64,000 nt of DNA, taken from Prescottella soli (GTDB lineage: Bacteria; Actinomycetota; Actinomycetes; Mycobacteriales; Mycobacteriaceae). Below the pieces are notes generated by a model. The model did no database searches. It was not told the origin of the DNA and worked only from the letters and a program-made list of their open reading frames with translations. Where the stretch lies: contig NZ_CP157276.1 in assembly GCF_040024445.1 (NCBI RefSeq), positions 4,526,001-4,590,000 on the forward strand, given 5' to 3'. Shown here in pieces: positions 50,569 through 59,570 of this stretch (the first letter of the stretch is position 1; each line of letters opens with the position of its first letter). Both the position numbers and the translations under genes were made by a program.

Positions 50569-51909
50569 ATGAGCACCGCGGTCCGCCCCGCGGCCGGTGA
50601 CTCGGACCTGCCGGCCGGGCGCGTGCACGACGTCCTGCGAGCGCACATGCTCGCGGACGGGTTCGACCTCGTCCTCGACCTCGAGACCTCGCTCGGTGTC
50701 CACGTCGTCGATCTGCGGGACGGCACCACCTATCTCGACATGTTCGGATTCTTCGCGTCGTCGGCGCTCGGGATGAACCACCCCGCCCTCGCCGACGACA
50801 GCCCCTTCCGCCACGAACTCGCGACCGCCGCGATCAACAAGCCCAGCAACTCGGACGTCTACACCGTCCCCATGGCCCGGTTCGTCGACACGTTCGCCCG
50901 CGTCCTCGGCGACCCCGCGCTGCCGCACCTGTTCTTCGTCGACGGCGGCACCCTGGCGGTGGAGAACGCACTCAAGGTCGCGTTCGACTGGAAGAGCCGC
51001 AGCAACGAAGCGGCGGGGCGCGATCCGGCTCTCGGCACCCGCGTGCTGCACCTCACCGAGGCGTTCCATGGCCGCAGCGGGTACACCCTGTCGCTCACCA
51101 ACACCGACCCCACCAAGATCGCGCGGTTCCCCAAGTTCGCGTGGCCGCGGATCGACGCGCCCTACCTCGCCGCCGGACGGGACGTCGCGGCCGCCGAGGA
51201 GCACGCGCTCGCCCAGGCGCGGCGCGCGTTCGCCGAGCACCCGCACGACATCGCGTGCTTCATCGCCGAGCCCATCCAGGGGGAGGGCGGTGACCACCAC
51301 TTCCGGCCCGAGTTCTTCGGCCGCATGCACGAACTGTGCACCGCGCACGACGCGCTGCTGATCTTCGACGAGGTCCAGACCGGCTGCGGTCTCACCGGCA
51401 CCGCGTGGGCGTACCAGCAGCTCGGTGTCACCCCCGACGTCGTCGCGTTCGGCAAGAAGACCCAGGTGTGCGGGATCATGGCCGGCGGCCGCGTCGACGA
51501 GGTCCACGACAACGTCTTCGAGGTCAGCTCGCGGATCAACTCGACGTGGGGCGGCAACCTCACCGACATGGTCCGGGCCCGGCGCATCCTCGAGGTCATC
51601 GAGGAGGACCGGCTGATCGACCGCGCCCGGCTGTGCGGGATGCACCTGCTCGGGCGGCTCGAGGAACTCGCGGCGGCCCACGACGCCGTCACCGAACCGC
51701 GCGGACGCGGGCTGATGTGCGCGATCACCCTGCCGACGACCGAGCACCGGGATCGGGTGGTGACCGAACTGCGGGAGCGGGAACACGTGCTGTTCCTCGC
51801 GACCGGCGGGCGCGGAATCCGCTTCCGGCCACCGCTGACGGTCACCATCGCCGAACTCGACGCCGCCGTCGACGCCCTGGACCGGACGCTCGACTCGACG
51901 CGGCCTTAG
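50569..51909 (+). CDS. lat: L-lysine 6-aminotransferase
   Basis: Transfers the epsilon-amino group of lysine to 2-oxoglutarate, giving 2-aminoadipate semialdehyde/piperideine-6-carboxylate. 446 residues; class III aminotransferase with IFDEVQTGCGLTGT, the PLP lysine in FGKKTQVCGIM, the NKPSNSDVYTVPMARF segment and DGGTLAVENALKVAFD, all characteristic of lysine epsilon-aminotransferases. The ATG at 50569 was preferred to a TTG at 50563. Divergent from the DUF1338-pcd operon across 65 nt. The Lrp-type regulator that adjoins lat in M. tuberculosis (Rv3291c) is absent. Confidence 0.93.
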   Translation: MSTAVRPAAGDSDLPAGRVHDVLRAHMLADGFDLVLDLETSLGVHVVDLRDGTTYLDMFGFFASSALGMNHPALADDSPFRHELATAAINKPSNSDVYTVPMARFVDTFARVLGDPALPHLFFVDGGTLAVENALKVAFDWKSRSNEAAGRDPALGTRVLHLTEAFHGRSGYTLSLTNTDPTKIARFPKFAWPRIDAPYLAAGRDVAAAEEHALAQARRAFAEHPHDIACFIAEPIQGEGGDHHFRPEFFGRMHELCTAHDALLIFDEVQTGCGLTGTAWAYQQLGVTPDVVAFGKKTQVCGIMAGGRVDEVHDNVFEVSSRINSTWGGNLTDMVRARRILEVIEEDRLIDRARLCGMHLLGRLEELAAAHDAVTEPRGRGLMCAITLPTTEHRDRVVTELREREHVLFLATGGRGIRFRPPLTVTIAELDAAVDALDRTLDSTRP

Positions 51910-52018
51910 GGCATCAAGTCCCGAATACCAGGTGTTTCGGCCCACATCCGTGGTGCGCCGGGTGGGAGCGGGGCCTGGTCTCGTTACGATTGTCGCGGTC
52001 TATCGAGGAGGCAGACGA

Positions 52019-53569
52019 GTGCAGATCACCAGCGTCGGACACGCCGGATTCCACATCCAGACCGAAGCGGGGTCGATTCTCTGCGACCCGTGGGTGAACC
52101 CCGCGTACTTCGCGTCGTGGTTCCCCTTCCCGGACAACACCGGACTGGACTGGGACACGCTCGGCAACGTCGACTACCTGTACGTCTCGCACCTGCACAA
52201 GGATCACTTCGATCCCGAGACGCTGGCCCGGCACGTCAACAAGGACGCGACCGTCCTGCTGCCGGACTACCCGGTGCCGGACCTCGAGCGCGAACTCCGC
52301 AAGCTGGGCTTCACCAAGTTCTTCGAGACCCAGGACTCGGTCAAGCACACGGTGTCCGGTCCCAAGGGCGACCTCGACGTCATGATCGTCGCGCTGCGGG
52401 CACCCGCCGACGGCCCGATCGGCGACTCCGGCCTGGTCGTCTCCGACGGCGAGACCGTGTGCTTCAACATGAACGACGCCCGCCCGGTCGACATGGATCC
52501 GATGCTCGAGGCGTTCGGCAAGATCGACATCCACCTGCTGCAGTACTCCGGCGCCATCTGGTACCCGATGGTCTACGACATCCCGGCCGGCACCAAGCGC
52601 AACTTCGGCAAGCAGAAGCGCCAGCGCGGCATGGACCGCTGCCGCAGCTACATCGAGCAGGTCGGCGCGACGTGGGTCGTGCCGTCGGCCGGCCCGCCGG
52701 TGTTCCTCGACGACGCGCTGCGTTCGCTCAATGACGATCACGGTGACGAGGGCAACATCTTCCCCGACCAGATCGTCTTCCTCGAGCAGATGCGGATCCA
52801 CGGCAACGACGGCGGTCTGCTGATGATCCCCGGCTCGACGGTGGACATCCACGGCGAGAAGGCGACGCTCGCGCACCCGATCCCGGACGCCGACGTCGAG
52901 AAGATCTTCTCCGACAAGGCCGCCTACATCGAGGACATGGCGCAGCGGATGGCGCCGGTCATCGCGGCCGAGAAGGCCACGTGGGCGCCCGCCGAGGGCG
53001 AGCCGCTGCTCGGCCCGCTCAAGGCCAAGTTCGAGCCGATCATGGCGCAGTCCGACCTGATCTGCGACGGCATCGGCTACCCCGTCGGGCTGGTGATGGG
53101 GGACGAGACCGTCGTCCTCGACTTCCCGAACCGCACGGTGCGCGAGCCGAAGGACGGCGACGGCAAGTACCGCTACGGCTTCCGCATCGCGCCCGAGCTG
53201 GTGCGCACCGTCCTGCGCGACGACGAGCCGGACTGGGTCAACACGATCTTCCTGTCCACCCGCTTCGAGGCGTGGCGCGTCGGCGGCTACAACGAGTTCC
53301 TCTACACGTTCTTCAAGTGCCTCACCGACGAGCGCATCGCGTATGCCGACGGCTGGTTCTCCGAGGCCCACGACGACAGCGCCTCGATCGAGGTGGGCGG
53401 CTACGAGATCCAGCGCCGCTGCCCGCACCTCAAGGCCGACCTGAGCAAGTTCGGTGTCGTCGACGGTGCCAACCTCACCTGCAACCTGCACGGCTGGCAG
53501 TGGGACCTCGAGACCGGACGCTGCAAGACGTCCAAGGGACACGAACTGCGGTCGACGAAGCTGGGCTGA
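52019..53569 (+). CDS. Metallo-beta-lactamase fold hydrolase with C-terminal Rieske domain
   Basis: 516 residues from a GTG at 52019, with GAGGAGGC upstream. The N-terminal metallo-beta-lactamase domain (about 1-250) has HLHKDHFD (the HxHxDH motif) and GHAGFHIQTEAGSILCDPW like UlaG-type proteins. The C-terminal segment (about 460-516) has the Rieske pattern C-x-H ... C-x2-H (RRCPHLKAD ... CNLHGWQWDLETGRC). It is related to vertebrate CMP-Neu5Ac hydroxylase, which has the same domains in the opposite order. Substrate unknown; a hydroxylase that uses a lactamase-fold iron site with Rieske electron input is possible. Sits alone between lat and ptpB-like. Confidence 0.85.
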   Translation: MQITSVGHAGFHIQTEAGSILCDPWVNPAYFASWFPFPDNTGLDWDTLGNVDYLYVSHLHKDHFDPETLARHVNKDATVLLPDYPVPDLERELRKLGFTKFFETQDSVKHTVSGPKGDLDVMIVALRAPADGPIGDSGLVVSDGETVCFNMNDARPVDMDPMLEAFGKIDIHLLQYSGAIWYPMVYDIPAGTKRNFGKQKRQRGMDRCRSYIEQVGATWVVPSAGPPVFLDDALRSLNDDHGDEGNIFPDQIVFLEQMRIHGNDGGLLMIPGSTVDIHGEKATLAHPIPDADVEKIFSDKAAYIEDMAQRMAPVIAAEKATWAPAEGEPLLGPLKAKFEPIMAQSDLICDGIGYPVGLVMGDETVVLDFPNRTVREPKDGDGKYRYGFRIAPELVRTVLRDDEPDWVNTIFLSTRFEAWRVGGYNEFLYTFFKCLTDERIAYADGWFSEAHDDSASIEVGGYEIQRRCPHLKADLSKFGVVDGANLTCNLHGWQWDLETGRCKTSKGHELRSTKLG

Positions 53570-53588
53570 AAAGGCCCGCCCCGGCGAC

Positions 53589-53639
53589 ACGAACCCGGCC
53601 GTCGAAGCACCTGTGCGGTGCCTCGGCGGCTGGGTTCGT
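53589..53639 (+). terminator. Likely terminator after the lactamase-Rieske gene
   Basis: 13-bp stem (53589-53601 with 53627-53639, including one G-U pair) enclosing a loop that contains a smaller hairpin; a short T-containing stretch (CTAATTT) follows before the next gene. Confidence 0.5.
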
Positions 53640-53652
53640 CTAATTTGGGCGA

Positions 53653-54456
53653 ATGACCACTTCGCCTGGCACGAGCATCCCGATCCTGTCCGTCCCGAAC
53701 CTGCGCGAGATCGGTGGCTACCGCACCCGCGACGGCGCGACGGTCGGCTTCGGCCGCTTCTACCGGTCGACCGATCTGAGCAAGGTCACCGTGGACGACG
53801 CTGCCAGGCTTGCGGGCCTGGGTCTCGTGACGGTGTTCGATCTGCGGACCCAGTCCGAGCGCGACGCTGCCCCCGACCGGGCGCCGGCGTCGGTGCGTGA
53901 GGTCCCGCTCGATGTGCTGGCCGACAAGGTGCGCGGCTCGATGGCCGCGCAGCTGCAGTCCGTGCTGGAGGACCCGTCGATCCTCCGGCAGTTCCTCGGC
54001 GACCAGCACGCGATGGACCTCTTCCTGCAGACCTACCGCGACCTGATCACGCTGCCGAGCGCGCTCGCGTCCTACAGCGGGATGTTCACCGACCTCGCGG
54101 CGCCGGACGCCCTGCCGGCCCTCGTGCACTGCACCACCGGTAAGGACCGCACCGGCTGGGCCACGGCGTCGTTGCTCCTCCTGCTGGGCGTCGACGAAGA
54201 CGACGTCTTCCACGACTACCTGCTCACCAACGAACAGTTGCTGCCGACGTTCAAGCAGGTCTTCGACAAGTTCGCCGCCGCCGGGGGCGATCCCACGATG
54301 CTCGAGCTGGTCCTCGGAGTCCGCGCCGAGTACCTCCAGGCCGCGCTGGCGCAGATGCGGGAGAGCTTCGGCTCGATCGAGGGCTACTTCGCCGACGGCC
54401 TCGGCATCGACGCGGCGGGACAGGACACGATCCGCGCCCACCTGCTCGAGGGCTGA
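53653..54456 (+). CDS. ptpB: Protein tyrosine phosphatase, PtpB-like
   Basis: 267 residues. The phosphatase P-loop HCTTGKDRTG (Cys at about 158) and the upstream segment LREIGGYRTRDGATVGFGRFYRSTDL match PtpB/tyrosine-phosphatase 3 of M. tuberculosis (Rv0153c), including the GKDRT loop. The protein has no signal peptide. Role in this saprophytic-type organism is unknown; dephosphorylation of phosphotyrosine or phosphoinositides is a family property. Confidence 0.88.
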   Translation: MTTSPGTSIPILSVPNLREIGGYRTRDGATVGFGRFYRSTDLSKVTVDDAARLAGLGLVTVFDLRTQSERDAAPDRAPASVREVPLDVLADKVRGSMAAQLQSVLEDPSILRQFLGDQHAMDLFLQTYRDLITLPSALASYSGMFTDLAAPDALPALVHCTTGKDRTGWATASLLLLLGVDEDDVFHDYLLTNEQLLPTFKQVFDKFAAAGGDPTMLELVLGVRAEYLQAALAQMRESFGSIEGYFADGLGIDAAGQDTIRAHLLEG

Positions 54457-54472
54457 CACGCGGCGCGGGCGC

Positions 54473-54826
54473 TCACACCGGTATCCGCAGCGGACGGGCG
54501 AGCACCCGGGCCACCACCAGGCCGATCGCGACGCCGACCGCGTCGGCCGCCGCATCCCAGACCGAACAGCTCCGCTGGATCGGTAGCGCGCCCTGCAGAA
54601 CCTCCGACACCGCCGCGAACGCCAGCAGCCACGCGGCGGTCCACGCGACGCCGATCCGGGCGTAGCGGGACGTGACCGCGAGCGCGGCGAACATCAGGGC
54701 GTGGGTGACCTTGTCGCTGTTCTCCGGTCCGCTCGGGACCGTGGACCCGGGGGAGAACAGCATCGCGAGCACGACGACCGTCGCGATCGCGAGCGGCACG
54801 TAGCGCTTGTCGAACCTGTCGAGCAC
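54473..54826 (-). CDS. VanZ-like membrane protein
   Basis: 117 residues with four transmembrane helices. The pattern PSGPENSDKVTHALMFAALAV ... SEVLQGALPIQRSCSVWDAAADAVGVAIG is typical of VanZ-family proteins. Function of the family is not settled (teicoplanin resistance is known for one member). Divergent to nothing; preceded by a small gene on the same strand (10 nt). Confidence 0.8.
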   Translation of the reverse strand: MLDRFDKRYVPLAIATVVVLAMLFSPGSTVPSGPENSDKVTHALMFAALAVTSRYARIGVAWTAAWLLAFAAVSEVLQGALPIQRSCSVWDAAADAVGVAIGLVVARVLARPLRIPV

Positions 54827-54836
54827 GGCGCCGCGC

Positions 54837-55178
54837 TCAGCGCTCGGCGAGGACGAGCCCGAGGGCGCCGTCGGCGAAGCGGCGGACCGCGTCGGTCGCG
54901 GTCTCGAGCGCGTCGTCGTGGCCCGGACGCGCCCAGCCGCTCAGGACGCCGTCGGATCCCTCCGGGGTCACACCCACCTCGGCGAGCAGTTCACCCGTCG
55001 TCGGCTCGCACACGGCCCAGGAGTAGTGCTCGTCGGCCGCCCACTGGCGGGCCCGCTCGGTGACGTATCCCGGGTCGTCGATGCCGCCGTCGCGCAGCGC
55101 GGGACGATCGTCGACACGGTCGTCCGCTCGCAGCGCGCGCAGGTACCAGGCCCCGGCGTTGATCTCGATCGGCTCCAT
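54837..55178 (-). CDS. Small acidic protein, GNAT-like N-terminal pattern
   Basis: 113 residues from the ATG at 55178, which shares one base with the DUF1707 stop (TGATG). The sequence WYLRALRADDRVDDRPAL ... WAVCEPTTGELLAEVGVTPEG looks like the first strands of a GNAT acetyltransferase, but the acetyl-CoA loop is not evident and the protein is short. Either a degenerate acetyltransferase or an unrelated small protein. Confidence 0.5.
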   Translation of the reverse strand: MEPIEINAGAWYLRALRADDRVDDRPALRDGGIDDPGYVTERARQWAADEHYSWAVCEPTTGELLAEVGVTPEGSDGVLSGWARPGHDDALETATDAVRRFADGALGLVLAER

Positions 55179-55570
55179 CAGCAGCCGCCACGTCCTCTCC
55201 TGCCGCGGAACAGAACCGCGGCTGTCGCCGGAATGAGCATGAAGAACATCCATCGGGCTTCGACGGGCACCAGGAAGAACAGCGTCAGCGCCACGAACGG
55301 AATCACCGCCATGACGGTGTTGCGCCAGCTCTTCTCGTCCTCGGCTCCGCCCGATTCCCGCGACGGTCTCGCGGGGGCGGGCGGCGTGAGCGCGGGCAGG
55401 TCCGCGAAGATCTTGTCGAGCTGGCCGCGCGTCGTGGCGGCGGTGATCTGTCCGCTGCGCTCGTCGAACTCGCTGACGGTGAGTCGACCGTCGCTGAAGT
55501 GCTGTGTCAACGCCTCGAGCGCCTTTTCACGCTCGGCGGTGCCGATACGGATGTCGGGAACCTCGGCCAT
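55178..55570 (-). CDS. DUF1707 domain protein with two transmembrane helices
   Basis: 130 residues. N-terminal DUF1707 domain: IRIGTAEREKALEALTQHFSDGRLTVSEFDERSGQITAATTRGQLDKIFADLP, common in actinobacterial membrane proteins. Two hydrophobic helices follow at about 90-108 and 113-125, and the tail is basic. Start ATG at 55570 chosen because the upstream frame codes for an atypical sequence. Function unknown. Confidence 0.8.
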   Translation of the reverse strand: MAEVPDIRIGTAEREKALEALTQHFSDGRLTVSEFDERSGQITAATTRGQLDKIFADLPALTPPAPARPSRESGGAEDEKSWRNTVMAVIPFVALTLFFLVPVEARWMFFMLIPATAAVLFRGRRGRGGC

Positions 55571-55606
55571 GACCTGAAGCTTACTGAGATGCCGCCCGTA
55601 CAGCAC

Positions 55607-55640
55607 TGTGCGCGCCTCGCGAAACCGCGAGGCGCGCACA
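55607..55640 (-). terminator. Terminator hairpin downstream of accA3
   Basis: A perfect 15-bp stem (55607-55621 with 55626-55640) closes a 4-nt loop (AAAC). It lies 27 nt past the accA3 stop on the minus strand, and 36 nt upstream of the DUF1707 start. There is no U-tract. The symmetry allows function on either strand. Confidence 0.7.
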
Positions 55641-55667
55641 GGGGGAACAACTATCGCTGTCCGGACG

Positions 55668-57458
55668 TCACTTCAGCTCGGCGAGAACCGTGCCCTGCGT
55701 GATGGCGGCGCCGGCCTCGACCGACAGACCCGTGACGACACCGGCCTTGTGCGCGGTGACCGGGTTCTCCATCTTCATGGCCTCGAGGACGACGATCAGA
55801 TCGCCCTCGGCGACCTCCTGGCCCTCCTCGACGGCAACCTTGACGACGGTGCCCTGCATCGGGGCGGTCACGGCGTCGCCCGACGCGGCACCCGCACCGG
55901 CACCGCCGCGCTTGCGCGCCTTCGGCTTCTTGCGGATGGCACCGGCCGGAGCGCCGCTCGTGCCGATCGAGAACGAGCCGGGCAGCGAGACCTCGACACG
56001 GCGGCCGCCGACCTCGACGACGACCGACTGGCGGGGGAGGTTCTCCTCGTCGTCAGCGGCGGCGCCCGAACCGGCGAACGGCTCGATGGTGTTGTCCCAC
56101 TCGGTCTCGATCCACTTGGTGTAGACGTCGAAGCCCTCGCCGTTGCCGACGAACGCGGGGTTCTCGACGATGTGGCGGTGGAACGGGATGACGGTGGCGA
56201 GGCCGTCGACCTCGAACTCGGCGAGCGCACGAGCGGCACGCTGCAGCGCCTGCTCACGGTTCTCGCCGGTGACGATCAGCTTGGCGAGCATCGAGTCGAA
56301 CTGGCCGCCGATGACGTCGCCCTGGACGACGCCGGAGTCGACGCGGACGCCCGGGCCCGTCGGCTCCTTGTAGACGGTGATGGGGCCGGGGGCGGGCATG
56401 AAGCCGCGGCCGGCGTCCTCGCCGTTGATGCGGAACTCGAAGGAGTGGCCACGCGGGGTGGGGTCTTCCTTGATGGTGAGCTCTTCGCCGTTGGCGATGA
56501 GGAACTGCTGGCGAACCAGGTCGATGCCGGCGGTCTCCTCGGTGACCGGGTGCTCGACCTGCAGGCGGGTGTTGACCTCGAGGAACGAGACCGTGTCGCC
56601 CTGGACCAGGTACTCGACGGTGCCGGCGCCGTAGTAGCCGGCCTCCTTGCAGATGGCCTTGGCGGACGCGTGGATGCGGGCGCGCTGGTCGTCCGTCAGG
56701 AACGGCGCGGGGGCCTCCTCGACGAGCTTCTGGAAGCGGCGCTGCAGCGAGCAGTCGCGGGTGCCGGCGACGACGACGTTGCCGTGCTGGTCGGCGATGA
56801 CCTGGGCCTCGACGTGGCGGGCCTTGTCCAGGTACTGCTCGACGAAGCACTCGCCGCGACCGAAGGCCGCGATGGCCTCACGGGTGGCCGACTCGAACAG
56901 CTCGGGGATCTCCTCGATGGTCTGCGCGACCTTCATGCCGCGGCCACCGCCACCGAAGGCGGCCTTGATCGCGACCGGGACGCCGTACTGCTTGGCGAAC
57001 TCGACGACCTCGTCGGCGTTCTTGACCGGATCCTTGGTGCCGGCCGCCATCGGCGCGTTGGCGCGCTCGGCGATGTGGCGGGCGGTGACCTTGTCGCCGA
57101 GGTCGCGGATGGACTGCGGGGAGGGGCCGATCCAGATCAGGCCCGCGTCGATGACGGCCTGCGCGAAGTCGGCGTTCTCGGACAGGAAGCCGTAGCCGGG
57201 GTGGATCGCGTCGGCGCCGGACTTCTTGGCGGCGTCGAGGATCTTGTCGAACACCAGGTAGGACTCGGCCGAGGTCTGGCCGCCGAGGGCGAACGCCTCG
57301 TCCGCCAGCTTCACGAACTGTGCATCCGCATCCGGCTCGGCGTAGACAGCGACGCTGCCGTAGCCGGCGTCCTTCGCAGCTCGGATGACCCGCACAGCGA
57401 TCTCGCCGCGGTTGGCGACGAGCACCTTCGTGATCTGCGCGCTGGCATGAGTGGGCAC
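55668..57458 (-). CDS. accA3: Acyl-CoA carboxylase biotin carboxylase/carrier subunit
   Basis: Alpha subunit of acetyl-/propionyl-/long-chain acyl-CoA carboxylases, combining biotin carboxylase and biotin carrier. 596 residues from a GTG at 57458 preceded by AGGAGG at four bases; an ATG at 57479 is less likely. Biotin carboxylase domain: [34 protein letters not shown], and the [14 protein letters not shown] catalytic segment. The C-terminal carrier domain has the biotinylated Lys in EAMKMEN. Pairs with AccD5/AccE at 62-63.6 kb. Position of Rv3285. Confidence 0.97.
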   Translation of the reverse strand: MPTHASAQITKVLVANRGEIAVRVIRAAKDAGYGSVAVYAEPDADAQFVKLADEAFALGGQTSAESYLVFDKILDAAKKSGADAIHPGYGFLSENADFAQAVIDAGLIWIGPSPQSIRDLGDKVTARHIAERANAPMAAGTKDPVKNADEVVEFAKQYGVPVAIKAAFGGGGRGMKVAQTIEEIPELFESATREAIAAFGRGECFVEQYLDKARHVEAQVIADQHGNVVVAGTRDCSLQRRFQKLVEEAPAPFLTDDQRARIHASAKAICKEAGYYGAGTVEYLVQGDTVSFLEVNTRLQVEHPVTEETAGIDLVRQQFLIANGEELTIKEDPTPRGHSFEFRINGEDAGRGFMPAPGPITVYKEPTGPGVRVDSGVVQGDVIGGQFDSMLAKLIVTGENREQALQRAARALAEFEVDGLATVIPFHRHIVENPAFVGNGEGFDVYTKWIETEWDNTIEPFAGSGAAADDEENLPRQSVVVEVGGRRVEVSLPGSFSIGTSGAPAGAIRKKPKARKRGGAGAGAASGDAVTAPMQGTVVKVAVEEGQEVAEGDLIVVLEAMKMENPVTAHKAGVVTGLSVEAGAAITQGTVLAELK

Positions 57459-57663
57459 TGAGCCTCCTGTGTTTCGCATGGTCGTCCCCGCGGTTTGCCT
57501 GTGGGCGTCACCGACAGGTGTCTGTTGTCATCTCATCGGAGTGTATGCACCAATCCGATAGACGATGTAACCGGATAGCGCTTACACATTAAGTGCTCGA
57601 TTCGGCGCCGCAACCCTACTGACCAGTAAAGGTGCACTTGCCTGCTGACGACGCAGCCGATGT

Positions 57664-59046
57664 TCAGGCCCCGACGGCCTGCACGACCGGAACGATGTCG
57701 GACAGTGCCAGTCGGGCCCGCGCCAGGAAGCGCAGCACATTCTCCGTCGCCGTCTCGGTCCCGGGGAACCGTGCGGCGATGTTGACGCCGTGCGGGGTTC
57801 GGTTCACCCAGACGTAGACGTCGTGCGTGTAGTGGCGGCTGCGCAGAGCACGAGCCTGGACGTCGGGCCACTGCTGCGCCATCGGCACGAACCGGACATC
57901 CATGAACGACATGACGAACCGCGGGCGGATCGGAGCCGAGAGGACCTCTTCGACGCGCGCGAACGGAACCTTCGCGGCCGACTTGGTCGCCGCCACGGCC
58001 TCCGCCGCCCGGCCCGCGGCCTCTGCGAAATCGGCGGCTCCGGCGATGTCGAACTCGATCGGGGACAGCCCCACGAACCAGCCGAGCGACGTCGCCCAGT
58101 GGGGGTCGTTGCGGGTGTGGACGGGAGTCACGGTGCGGAACACGGTGTTTCCGGTGAGCTCCGCCGACGCCTCCGCGAAACAGACCAGCACGCCGGCGAA
58201 GAAGTTCTGACCGGCGCGGTGACACACCGTGTTGAAGGCGGCGGCCTGCGCGGCGTCGAACACCCATTCCGAGATGGCGCGCTGCGCCACCCGCTCCACC
58301 GGCCGCGGACCGAGATCGAGCGGGAAATCCGACAGTCGACCCTTGCTGCGGACGAAGGCCGAGCGCCAGCACTCGACCGCGGGATGCCGGTGGTCGACCG
58401 TCGACGCGGCAGCACGCTCCTCGGCCCCGAAGTCGATGTAGCTGCCCGCGGGGACGAGCAGCGCCGGCGGGCCGGCCATCGCCTCGGTGTACAGGCTCGT
58501 GATCTCGTGGGCGACCAGCACCACCGACAGGCCGTCGATGATCGAGTGATCGGCGGCGAAGAAGACGGTGCACTCGGGTTCGGGATCGGAATGCTCGAGC
58601 GTCACGAACAGGTACGCGGGCCAGCGGTGCGGGGAGGTGAGCTCGTCGAACAGGTCGTGGACCCGCTCGTACACCGTGTCGGCGTCGAACTCGTACTCGT
58701 GCCGGACCTCGTTGAGTTCGATGCCGTCCGGGTCGATCGTGCGGCGGGTGATGCGGCCGTCGTGGCCAAGCGCGGCGTGACTGCGCAGCGGCTCGTGGCG
58801 TTCGATCCACATGCCGATCGCGGCCCGGAACGCGTCGTGGTCGAGCTGCCCCGGCAGCCGGAACGCCGCGCCCAGCCAGGACTCGCGGCCGTCGTCGTGG
58901 GTGCCGTCGGCAGTCCGGCGCAGGTGTGCCTCGTGGATGTACGACGCGGGTCGGCCGTCGTCGACCCAGCCCGTCGTGGCCTCGGGTAGCCATTCGGTGA
59001 GCATGCCGGGGGAGATCGCGTAGTCCGCGAGCTCGGTGAATTCCAT
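57664..59046 (-). CDS. PapA-like acyltransferase (condensation-domain family)
   Basis: 460 residues with the HxxxDG motif (HSIIDGLS, about 168-175) and a later DFG-like GWFVGLSPIEFD segment typical of PapA/condensation-type acyltransferases. The family transfers acyl groups from a carrier or CoA to sugars or diols in actinobacterial cell-envelope lipids. It lies between accA3 and the sufE-like gene with no PKS gene beside it, so the acyl donor and acceptor are unknown. No transmembrane segments. Confidence 0.75.
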   Translation of the reverse strand: MEFTELADYAISPGMLTEWLPEATTGWVDDGRPASYIHEAHLRRTADGTHDDGRESWLGAAFRLPGQLDHDAFRAAIGMWIERHEPLRSHAALGHDGRITRRTIDPDGIELNEVRHEYEFDADTVYERVHDLFDELTSPHRWPAYLFVTLEHSDPEPECTVFFAADHSIIDGLSVVLVAHEITSLYTEAMAGPPALLVPAGSYIDFGAEERAAASTVDHRHPAVECWRSAFVRSKGRLSDFPLDLGPRPVERVAQRAISEWVFDAAQAAAFNTVCHRAGQNFFAGVLVCFAEASAELTGNTVFRTVTPVHTRNDPHWATSLGWFVGLSPIEFDIAGAADFAEAAGRAAEAVAATKSAAKVPFARVEEVLSAPIRPRFVMSFMDVRFVPMAQQWPDVQARALRSRHYTHDVYVWVNRTPHGVNIAARFPGTETATENVLRFLARARLALSDIVPVVQAVGA

Positions 59047-59159
59047 CGTGGAGAATCCAGTCTCTTGTCCCGCCGCGGGTGGCGGCGGTGAACATCGTCA
59101 CAGGGAAGGTGTCGGGGAGGGTCGCTCCCCGGCTCAGCCTCGGTTCGAAGGATGCACGC

Positions 59160-59570
59160 TCAGCGGAGGTGCCGCTTGATGCGTGCGAGCATCGCGCTCA
59201 TGCCGCGCAGGCGCAGCGGGCTGACCGCGTCGGCGAGGCCGAGTGCCGAATAGAAGTCGTCGGGAACCGCGAGAATCGTTGCGGCGCTGTGCCCGTCGAG
59301 TCCCTGATGCAGGATCGACGCGAAGCCCCGGGTCGTCGGCGCCTCGGGCGGTGCGCTGAAGTGCAGACGGACCTTGTCGAGGTCGCTGCTGTCGACGGTC
59401 AGGAACAGGGGCGACTGGCACTCGGGGACCGGCTCCATCGCGTCCTGCTCGAGCTCCGGCGGCAGCGGTGCCAGCTCGCGACTGAACTCGAGCAGCAGCT
59501 GCAGCTTGTCCTGACCGTCGACGGCGGCGAAGTCGTCGACGATCTCGGCAAGGCTCTCCGGCAGGCTCAC
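59160..59570 (-). CDS. sufE: SufE family protein
   Basis: 136 residues of the SufE/YgdK fold; the sulfur-accepting Cys is in the [13 protein letters not shown] segment (about 51). Accepts persulfide sulfur from a desulfurase or sulfurtransferase. The ATG overlaps the sseA stop by four bases, so the pair is coupled. Position of Rv3284. Confidence 0.9.
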   Translation of the reverse strand: MSLPESLAEIVDDFAAVDGQDKLQLLLEFSRELAPLPPELEQDAMEPVPECQSPLFLTVDSSDLDKVRLHFSAPPEAPTTRGFASILHQGLDGHSAATILAVPDDFYSALGLADAVSPLRLRGMSAMLARIKRHLR

